A DNA stretch of 30,521 nt. Source: a virus. The DNA lies in IMG/VR virus record IMGVR_UViG_3300037963_003232, positions 14,487 through 45,007 of that record. One strand, 5' to 3'. This document shows, one piece after another, positions 18,701-25,778 of the stretch. The first letter of the stretch is position 1; every line of letters begins with the position of its first letter. The translations under genes were made by a program, and so were the position numbers. The notes under the pieces are model-generated. The model was not told the origin of the DNA, did no database searches, and saw only the letters and a program-made list of their open reading frames with translations.

Positions 18701-21700
18701 AGTATCACGATCTAATATAGATATTGATTCATTTTCAAAGAAAAGTCCAGGTTCTTGTTCAACTCTAAACAGAGGATAATTATCTTTTTTAAGAATGCCT
18801 GCAAAAGAATCAATTTGGAAAGTAACAGCAACACCTGGGTTTCCATATAGTTTTGGAATCTGCAAGGTAACTTCACCAGGATTAGAATCTGCAACATAAT
18901 CAATAACTTCAAAGAAGGCATATCCATGATCTTTTGAATTAAAACCTACACCAGTATCGGTAAGAGATTCAATGTTTTCAATGAACACTTCGTCTCCAAC
19001 TTGGAATGGATCATTTCCATATCCAAGAATGGGTGTTTTTAGTAAGCAAGTAAAATGTCTACTGTCCGAAATTGAAGGAGTAACTTTATCAATTCTAATT
19101 GCATTTGAATTTTCTACTGCTCTGATGGTTACTGGTGTTGAAGGCAATCCATTTAAAGGAGTTTGAATTTCAACATCCTCAATATTTGAATTTCCTAGTG
19201 TACTTCCAGACATAACTGGAAGTAATAATCCCTGATCAATTTCTATACCTGTATCAGTATCTACAACCACCAATTTTGGTGCATTAGGATATCCAGATCC
19301 ACCTTGAACTATTGATATTGATTTTAAAACTTGAGAATTTTTAATATTAGCATTTAATGATGTTTTTGTTGAAGGTGAAATAGTTCTATCAACAGAATAT
19401 TCAAATCCAGAATTTAAATCAACTTTGTTTATAATTTTACCAATACTTGTAGATCTTGGTAAAATGGATAGTCCAGATCCCTCCTGAGAATCGCTGCCTT
19501 CAAATACTGGCAGATCATTATAATTAATTCCACCACTTTCAATTTTTGTACTAGATACAGATCCATTCGCAGTCTTTGAGGTGGTATCATATTTAATTAC
19601 ACTACAATCCGAATCAGAGTATGATGGTCTTTCTGGAGTATTAGATAAGTAAATGCTATAATTTAAATCTTCAACATCAGTTATTTCGTATACTCCATTA
19701 TAATGACTCACTGTGCTGAATATTTTTGGTTTATTTTCAGTATAGTTTATTTTTTCATCATTACCATCTACTAGAGCATAATATAAATTATCTGGAACTG
19801 TATTGTCATATTTTAATGATATAGTTGCAGTACTTCCCAAACCTACAGCACCAACTCTTGTTATCGGGAATTGTGTAGATATTCCAGATACAAATTCATT
19901 TTTACATTCATTATCATAATAGAATTTTATATTATAACCCTCTAAAGAGGCATCTGATACGTCAAAGAAAAGAGTATTATTTCTTATAGCACTGATATTA
20001 GAATCCAAAAGTTTAATCTCATGATTTCCGCTGCCAGAATCTACAAATTTTATAGTGGTTGATGGTTTTGAAATAGATTCTTTATAAGTTTCTGAAAGTT
20101 TAATAGTATCAATATCAACTTTACTTACATAATAAGCCGTTTCACTATCAATACCAGAGGGAATATCAGATCCAACAAAACTAACTCTTTCGCCTCCATT
20201 TAATAGGTGATTTTCAATAGTTATTTCGTTAGTATCAGAATTTACATCACCAGCCGATACAACAAATGTTTTAAAACTTATTGATTTAAACTTTGAAATA
20301 TATTCAGTATTCAAAATAGTACTATTTCCAATACCGGTTTGTATATCGGGAACAACTTCAATTTTAACAAAATCTCTATCTTTTAATCCATGAACTGTAG
20401 AAACAGATACTGTTGACTTATTTTGGTATATTATTGCAGTTTCTTCCTCAACTGCAGATTCAAGACTGTATTCAAAATTATTTGACCCAGCATTAATACC
20501 ATTAGCAAAAATCAGACCATCAGTTGTAGAAGCAGCATCAATGCTTGTCTGAATACCTATTATATCATCAGTTTTTTTAATTACATATAATACTTCTTGG
20601 TTATTTACAGCAAGAAGATTTTTTGTACTTGTAGGATTATCATTCATCTGAATAGTAATGTTTCCAGATGAACTATTTGCTTTCCTCATTATAACTTTTT
20701 CACGATCCTTAAATCCATGATTGGGGATATATAATGAACGAGTTGGTATAGTTTTTGTTATACGTCTTGTTCCAATATGGAATGAAATTGTACTATTAAC
20801 TCCAGACCATGTTCCAATACCAATAGATTGTTGTGGATTAAAATATCTCTTATAGTTAAATTTTAAATCATTATCAGGGAGTAAAGCATCTATCTTGACA
20901 GTATGTGGTAAAAATTCAATTTCAGTAGTAGCAGAACATAATCCAACCCCTCCAGTTTTTCTACATCTAATAATATTATCTTCTTTAAATGAATTTAGAA
21001 TTGTGTAATGCTGATAATAAGCATCATCACCACCAAATGGTTTAAGTCTTATAGAACTTCCAATTGAAACTCTTGTTGGAAGACTATCTAATTTAATATC
21101 AGTAACGATACCACTTCTACTTTGATGATAAACACCAGCAGATGCATTGTAATCACGTTGCACTATTTCATCTGTTGCCCTTGTTGTAAATTGGTCTACA
21201 CTTGCAATATGATCACCATTCAATTCTGCAAACTCGGTAGATAATCCGGTAATAGTAACTTTAGTATTTGGTCTTAGATTGTGTGATGGTAAAATGTAGA
21301 ATATACTTCCATCAGTTCCATTTGGATATAAATTAGAATTAGAATATTTTAGACTTGTATTTGTAATTGATGTTATTGGTTTTCCTTCAAGAGATTCAAC
21401 CTTTACAGATAACCCATTTCCAGTACCGTTAGTTGTAAAGTTAAGTTTATCACCTACTTGATAATTTTTTCCTGCAGAAGTTATTCCTATCTGATCAATA
21501 CTTCCTTTAGTTACACTTATAATTTCGGAAGTTTGATTTATTGTTGCTCTATTGATGGGGAAGAAATCATATGTTGCATATAAATCCTTAGATTTGTATG
21601 GGAATGTATTTCTTAAAAGATCACTATTATTAAAATCAAAAGAGTGCGACAGTGAAGCATCAACATTCTCTCTAATTAAAGGACTTCTATATGTCAATCC

Positions 21701-24700
21701 TACAAAATATGGGAATGTTCCAACATATTGCTGCTCAGTATTCAATCTTGCAGTAGCAAAATATGCATATACACCATTTGGATATTCTGGAGTAATACAC
21801 CATCTGCCATTGTAACGATCTAAATCTCCAGATCCATCATACTTATAATCTTCAACAAAATATGAAGAATTTGGATCACTTATATTAAATACGGAGTTTG
21901 TAGGTCTATTCTCAACATTATCAGTATCTTTTACATAACTAGACTTTATTAATCTGATGGTAGATATTTTTTCTGGATTCTCATATCCAAAAGGACCATA
22001 GATTGGATTGCCGTCATAAGCCCACCCAATGATAGGAGAGTGTACATTAGGATCTTCATTAAATTCCGATTTCAGTAGATCTGAATATCCTGTTACCGCA
22101 TACTGTAAAACTTCTCTATTATTTTTATAAAGTAATTCGTATGAGGGATCTCTATAGTTATCATATTGAACACCATACTTGTATGCAGTGTCTACAATAA
22201 GACTTCTAATACTTATATCTGCTACAAAATCTTTTCCATCAAAACTAGGAACAATTTCAATATCTTCATATGAATAATTAAGTCCACCTTCAATAACTTT
22301 TACAGATGCTACTGAACCATTACTTATTATAGCTCTCAATTCTGCACCGATACCCTTATCACTAATAACTTTTAAATCTGGTGTAGATTTATAATCATAT
22401 CCACCATAATTTATTTCAACTCTTTCAATTTTTCCTTCTGTTATAATTGGTCTAAAAGATGCCTCTCTTCCTTGAACAACTTCAACAATAGGGGATTCTT
22501 CAACATTTAATGTAGTAGATCCATAATTAGATCCTTTTTCGTACAAGTAAGCACCGACGATAGAACCCTTTATAACAGGAGTTGCAGTAATAGGACTAAC
22601 TGTTCTTTCACCATCTACAATATATGAAACATCAATAGAAATATCTGGATAATCAAAATACTGGTATCCGATACCACTAGAAGCAATAGAGACATATTTT
22701 TCTCTATCATAAAATGAAGTATCGGTTCCGCCAATTCCGGCATCGCATAGTCTAAAAGAATGATCATCTACTTTTAGAATATAGTATTGATTAGATGTTG
22801 AAAGTCCTGAAATAGGAGAAGTTTCGTAATCATATTTTACCAACTCTCCATCAGAAAATCCATGATTAACAAATGCAATTCTATCTGTAATTGTAGAAAT
22901 TCCGGACTGATTAAGTGTTAGTTTTCTGCTTGTATATCCTTCTCCAGGATTTTCAACTACAATATTGGATAAAATCTTTCTTGCATCAGTTCTAAACTTA
23001 TGAATACCAAAATTACCTTCAGTAGATAAACCTACCGTGTTTATACCAGCTCTATAGTCACTTAATGATGGATGTATTCTAATAGTTGATGAATTTACTA
23101 CCTTAGCATAGTAAGAAGTATTATTTTCTAAGTATGTACCATCAGTTTGATTTGCTCCACCAAAAGTAGAAATTCCGATTTTTGGATTATTAATGTTGTC
23201 AGAAATGTAATATATTTTCTGACCATTATAAAAGTTATGATCGGTTAGGAATGTAATTGTATCATCATCTTCATCTATACCACCACCATCATTAAGAGGT
23301 CTTGCATTGAAAGGTACTTCCCTTGATACTACTTTTGTTTGAGGTTGCAAACTAGCATTTCTTCCATTACCACCAGATATAGTAACCTTTATAGGTTCAT
23401 TTACATCAAACTCCATGGGATCAACAAAAACCTTTTCAATTTTTCCTTGAACAACAGGTTGAATTTTTGCATCACCACTGATTCTTAACTCGGGTGGGTT
23501 AATTACATCATATCCACTTCCACCATTATAAACATCAACTGATGATAAAGGTCCATAGTAAATTTTATCTTGAGTGATAGGACTTAAAATATCGACACCA
23601 TTTACCAGCATTCCTACAAAACCGGCATCAACTTTATCTGTACCACCACCCTCAGTCAGTAAATCATTTAATTTTATTTTTCTGAAACTCTTTGAAGGAT
23701 GAATTTTATTATCATTTGATTGTTGAGAAGATAATGTAAAAGTATGCGTTCCTTCTGGTACTATAGGTCCAGAGTAATTTGTTGGAAAGTAAATGAAATC
23801 ACCAATACTTATAGATGAATTTGATCGATATAATTTTACATATTTTTTATCTTCTACTGTTACATAATAATTTCCACTCTTTAGACCATTGATGGGTTCT
23901 CCAGTATGAGTGTATGTAATCTGATCACCATCAATAAAAGATGTTAGATTATTCAAAATTAATCTATAATATCCATCTTTTAGTGGATTAAAAGACGACA
24001 AGTCTACAGTATCAACAGTAGACTTGATAATATCTTTACTGATCGTATATGATGGAAGAGAATTTGATGCTACATAAAAATTTACTCTATTCTCATCGTA
24101 TAAATTTACGATATTTGTCGTTAGGTTATCATACGCTAAAGGTAGAGAAGTACTTGATGCATACTCTACTTTTCTACGAATATCATATTTTCCATCCGAA
24201 TTTAAACTTGTAAGGCCTTTTCCAAAAATAATTTCATTTCCAGTGACGGCAGTAATTTTTACATCTCCATACCCTTCAGGAACAATCTCACTATTTCTAG
24301 ATAAAAATTCGACAGTATCACCAGTTTTTAAGAAACTCTTATCTAAAGTGACAGGAGTTTCTGCAGTACTACCATCAAAATTGCCAATAATGATTGGAAT
24401 CCTAACACTAGTATTGTAAACAAAACTATTTGCTAGAGTCTGCTTAGGATTGTTATTGTTGGTATTTTTAATCTCCATACCAAGAGAATCTACAATAATC
24501 TTTTCTCCTTCATGACTAATATAATTTGGATTTCCATAAGTCAAATTTAGATTTCTGACTGATCCTAAAAGTCTAAATTCTAGTTTTTTGGAAGTATCAC
24601 CATCTTCATAGGCAAAATAAGTATCATCGGAGTGAATATTTGTTACTTTTGGAATATTTAAATTAATATAGTTATCACCTTCAGTGTAACAATTTAAAAA

Positions 24701-25777
24701 TTGATTTATAGTTTTTTCTGTGTAAGTTATTTTTGTACCATTTGCATAAACAACGCCAGATTCTGGAAATCCGATAGTAGAATCTACAGTAAGTGTTGAA
24801 GTTAAATCAGTAGAATTTATGGAATCAATCAGTTTTGTTGAAGGTGTAATCAAAAATTCACCTTCACTTGTCGCAGTAAAGTCATCATAACCAACGTAGA
24901 GTAAAATTTTATATAATAAACGATTTTCTCTTGTTAAAACTTCAACTTCTGAAATAGATCCAAAGACATTTGTATCATTAGTTTTTGTTAGTTGCTGTCC
25001 AATGATCTTTGTGTGGTCTCCAGAAGTCAGTAATTCACATAAAACCTCTCTTCTTCTACGAAAATCTGAGTTTGAAGACTTAATCACATATTTTTCGAGG
25101 TCAACAACCTCTGGTTCAATGCCGAAAAGTGCATTAAACAAAATTCTAAAAGATTCTTTGCTCCCTTTTGATTTGTAAAGTGATGTAGTGTTCTTTAAGA
25201 AGGTATTTACTTTTAAATTTTCATTTAAAGTGGTAGATTCTAACTCAGTAAGTAAGGTATTCTTAATTTTTTGATAAAATTGGCCTAAAAATAGCACACT
25301 AAGGTTAATAACCTTAGTTCCTGAAGTGTGTGAAGCAATATTTGTGGAAGAAAAACTTAAAGATTTTCCATATTCGGCAATTCCACTAAAATTTCTAACA
25401 CAATCTACAAAACTATTGGAAGTTTTGGACTTATATGAGATAATTTCTTCATCAATTTGGATTAATCCATGCTTTTTAGGAAATCCTTCAGTTGTTGTTA
25501 CAAAAATTTCAGATGTAATACCTTTTGTTGCATCTGTAGTTACATCTTGAGTTAATTCAGAAGAACTATTAAGAACTTCTGGTGTCATATTATCTAATTT
25601 CAGATAATATGGCAAGTTTTCAACGATATCTACATTTCCACCCTGTATTTCTTGCGAAATATAATACTGTTTTAAAAATTCTGTGAATTTAGGGCTCTCA
25701 GAAGCAATAAATTCAGGTATCTGATTGTCGATTATGTCCTGAATTTGAACCTTATTTTCAAAACTTGTCTGTATCAT
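12740..25777 (-). CDS. 7: Giant gp7-position baseplate wedge protein (4345 aa)
   Basis: A single open frame of 13 kb between gp6 and gp8, the T4 gp7 position. Residues ~1-300 resemble the C-terminal core of T4 gp7: FTEFLKQYYIS near 31, then LYKSKGSKESFRILFNALF near 196 against T4 FYSTKGIEASYKFLFKVLY as remembered. The other ~4000 residues are modular. There are at least 13 GxGY..P repeats (about 750, 940, 1030, 1077, 1122, 1161, 1430, 2080, 2157, 3630, 3698, 3996, 4136). About nine FCCH-like H-x-F-DGE-V-x-Y modules lie near 611, 843, 972, 1496, 1685, 1797, 1858, 3006 and 3548. A YHYH-like domain spans ~1250-1350 (GWAYDGNPIYGP, later PNGVYAYF). Three tandem sandwich modules lie at ~2560-2940, and two NGILQ-P modules near 3280 and 3795. 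The start is one base after the gp6 stop. The C-terminus (GLVKRKGSNNGLRKTGALIS) is basic. The gp7 name rests on synteny and the N-terminal match. Confidence 0.78.
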   Translation of the reverse strand: MIQTSFENKVQIQDIIDNQIPEFIASESPKFTEFLKQYYISQEIQGGNVDIVENLPYYLKLDNMTPEVLNSSSELTQDVTTDATKGITSEIFVTTTEGFPKKHGLIQIDEEIISYKSKTSNSFVDCVRNFSGIAEYGKSLSFSSTNIASHTSGTKVINLSVLFLGQFYQKIKNTLLTELESTTLNENLKVNTFLKNTTSLYKSKGSKESFRILFNALFGIEPEVVDLEKYVIKSSNSDFRRRREVLCELLTSGDHTKIIGQQLTKTNDTNVFGSISEVEVLTRENRLLYKILLYVGYDDFTATSEGEFLITPSTKLIDSINSTDLTSTLTVDSTIGFPESGVVYANGTKITYTEKTINQFLNCYTEGDNYINLNIPKVTNIHSDDTYFAYEDGDTSKKLEFRLLGSVRNLNLTYGNPNYISHEGEKIIVDSLGMEIKNTNNNNPKQTLANSFVYNTSVRIPIIIGNFDGSTAETPVTLDKSFLKTGDTVEFLSRNSEIVPEGYGDVKITAVTGNEIIFGKGLTSLNSDGKYDIRRKVEYASSTSLPLAYDNLTTNIVNLYDENRVNFYVASNSLPSYTISKDIIKSTVDTVDLSSFNPLKDGYYRLILNNLTSFIDGDQITYTHTGEPINGLKSGNYYVTVEDKKYVKLYRSNSSISIGDFIYFPTNYSGPIVPEGTHTFTLSSQQSNDNKIHPSKSFRKIKLNDLLTEGGGTDKVDAGFVGMLVNGVDILSPITQDKIYYGPLSSVDVYNGGSGYDVINPPELRISGDAKIQPVVQGKIEKVFVDPMEFDVNEPIKVTISGGNGRNASLQPQTKVVSREVPFNARPLNDGGGIDEDDDTITFLTDHNFYNGQKIYYISDNINNPKIGISTFGGANQTDGTYLENNTSYYAKVVNSSTIRIHPSLSDYRAGINTVGLSTEGNFGIHKFRTDARKILSNIVVENPGEGYTSRKLTLNQSGISTITDRIAFVNHGFSDGELVKYDYETSPISGLSTSNQYYILKVDDHSFRLCDAGIGGTDTSFYDREKYVSIASSGIGYQYFDYPDISIDVSYIVDGERTVSPITATPVIKGSIVGAYLYEKGSNYGSTTLNVEESPIVEVVQGREASFRPIITEGKIERVEINYGGYDYKSTPDLKVISDKGIGAELRAIISNGSVASVKVIEGGLNYSYEDIEIVPSFDGKDFVADISIRSLIVDTAYKYGVQYDNYRDPSYELLYKNNREVLQYAVTGYSDLLKSEFNEDPNVHSPIIGWAYDGNPIYGPFGYENPEKISTIRLIKSSYVKDTDNVENRPTNSVFNISDPNSSYFVEDYKYDGSGDLDRYNGRWCITPEYPNGVYAYFATARLNTEQQYVGTFPYFVGLTYRSPLIRENVDASLSHSFDFNNSDLLRNTFPYKSKDLYATYDFFPINRATINQTSEIISVTKGSIDQIGITSAGKNYQVGDKLNFTTNGTGNGLSVKVESLEGKPITSITNTSLKYSNSNLYPNGTDGSIFYILPSHNLRPNTKVTITGLSTEFAELNGDHIASVDQFTTRATDEIVQRDYNASAGVYHQSRSGIVTDIKLDSLPTRVSIGSSIRLKPFGGDDAYYQHYTILNSFKEDNIIRCRKTGGVGLCSATTEIEFLPHTVKIDALLPDNDLKFNYKRYFNPQQSIGIGTWSGVNSTISFHIGTRRITKTIPTRSLYIPNHGFKDREKVIMRKANSSSGNITIQMNDNPTSTKNLLAVNNQEVLYVIKKTDDIIGIQTSIDAASTTDGLIFANGINAGSNNFEYSLESAVEEETAIIYQNKSTVSVSTVHGLKDRDFVKIEVVPDIQTGIGNSTILNTEYISKFKSISFKTFVVSAGDVNSDTNEITIENHLLNGGERVSFVGSDIPSGIDSETAYYVSKVDIDTIKLSETYKESISKPSTTIKFVDSGSGNHEIKLLDSNISAIRNNTLFFDVSDASLEGYNIKFYYDNECKNEFVSGISTQFPITRVGAVGLGSTATISLKYDNTVPDNLYYALVDGNDEKINYTENKPKIFSTVSHYNGVYEITDVEDLNYSIYLSNTPERPSYSDSDCSVIKYDTTSKTANGSVSSTKIESGGINYNDLPVFEGSDSQEGSGLSILPRSTSIGKIINKVDLNSGFEYSVDRTISPSTKTSLNANIKNSQVLKSISIVQGGSGYPNAPKLVVVDTDTGIEIDQGLLLPVMSGSTLGNSNIEDVEIQTPLNGLPSTPVTIRAVENSNAIRIDKVTPSISDSRHFTCLLKTPILGYGNDPFQVGDEVFIENIESLTDTGVGFNSKDHGYAFFEVIDYVADSNPGEVTLQIPKLYGNPGVAVTFQIDSFAGILKKDNYPLFRVEQEPGLFFENESISILDRDTGIYVNSDLKITKSNKNYVKLLGDSDVFVGDTVKGLSSGTIAVIDAFDSISGQFTIEASAIRDYGWVGESGKLNSDTQFIADNDYYQNLSYTIRSEKTWDEIKEPVNSTVHPIGTKNFADTQITGIATDAGVTDNRAKDSILENIQSFIRQSRVDVIKNFDNVLDEDPVNDTSKFIKFKNIQLSDFFRAETNRVLNIDNIAGQFSSSDDESFDSKIIAKSLPERRSCYKFLVQTKSIDNETYNHIQFNEVIALYDGSANVYFISKSNHSNKAVNSKPSHYASLEMFTNDVGLLNLQFIPENTADFDYEIKILSSTTSSSVDNQGSQSFGSVNIFADTTNLATTDKVVLNTFDASEYNVLFTEAHIENLTFNTSEYVEMTTIYDGTNVIETKYDFESTEDDISSLVGIGTLSAEKSGSNLELYFQSLDGSSVRVNTKTYAFGDYAGGTSTYRYLTKNQSAGSERTAIIDNSVISTGTETGFTTTRTYPKDNFSSIKSFVRVAVNDKIDFHEIINLHDGTDSYIVESPVVSSGRSDNYDTIGEFTSVINGANLELRFERNTEYSNSDVQITQLDYKFYSFLDELNKPQPLQYGNLLETQSVAKFFGVNSPNIDRTNFRLEYERTPIYAKTFDPADSDILDPATGTFNIDNHFFSTGERLIYTPGSTFIGIGKRAMKTSSNTDLPTEVYAIKIDNNTFQIASSTSNAETQTQITFNPSDLGEGNAHMLEMYVKNEKTLITVNDLAQYPLLYTGITHNLDVNVGVADSFFSLTGISSLGPQDILKVNDEYMKISNVGIGTTSKGPILYFSGDKNIVSVERGVVGSAATTHTLGDVAYLYRGSYNIVGDELHFTNPPRGNIGDLASKDERNLLRARATFQGRTFLRKDYSTNDIYDDFSDDFDGKTTSFELKTLGVSTVGLGTTSGNGMLFLNGILQTPETENVTDFNFKLSSNDSLGITTITFTGVTTSNGKTQISESDVNQNQLPRGGIIVSLGSSAGLGFAPLVGAKVRLEKDSLGGIQNVVSVGGTSGDTVAITTAKYDNENGTLTIVSTESEIYKLVQPKVNHVRLVGLSFTCNSGNGTVISFPQLDDDKPRDIIGIGATTVTVDVGISTLEHYYVGYGTVYPWYSDLTEGSGYRSPVSVSLRDAAEDYEHKFVRTNDESVGVQGSSVTFTPTFATYEPTTGVMVLTMENHGLTDSDFVTLTTGSIYFTCSSDSHVREIGYPRATDPAAGIATAITSYTSDTISVNVGSMVGSGGEIDVTVGAGGTLGFTVSSAGSNYTQPILDIDDPSYGNLEVIGVSRLGVGQTTEVGVNMRVSVDVGPALNRVGVGSTLFEVSKFEVSREGYGFQNGDVLTVVGLVTDKSLSEPLEKFQLYVLDTYKDSVAAWQFGELNRIDDLKPYQNGKRLQYPLYYQTELLSFQKDTENSDSLDIDFNSLLVIFVNGILQKPGYAYEFNGGSSFRFTTAPKPNDDVKVFFYVGTRGEDSSRIDVNETIKVGDILKINKIDDNTLAQDPRMVFDIVASDIVETSLYTGDGINDNVYKPVDWIKQREDVIINEITYSKSRQAVEPQIYPTAKIISDLNTTDTVLYVDNANLFNYEEKASSKPIDIDLIPYQINNKVGVITATVSAAGTISQLNIVDAGIGYTSAARVKISNPIIGIGDDRSWYSVGIGTPDTYSATTTGSVGINSNQILVENYNNINIGDSVNSITKDLILSGTTVLEISNPGGNVGLVTISKLSTNTTEIETTFNFGTLSRGSVGVGSTATATVTITDGVITSADIVNPGSGYTSTNPPQVVVDFPEYNEERITNADVVVGLYGNILGIGTTPGIGGAELALSFQLRETTKNQGDYSDISVGQPIYIYGTSIGEGITSIDFNDTDTVGIGTTALDCVYKVQYIDTNTGIITCNILSTTNISGDLVDGITGTALSPVGKFSFGKISGFSRGSNPVSFAVTSYTVSGLGTYGLVKRKGSNNGLRKTGALISRSS

Positions 25778-25778
25778 A

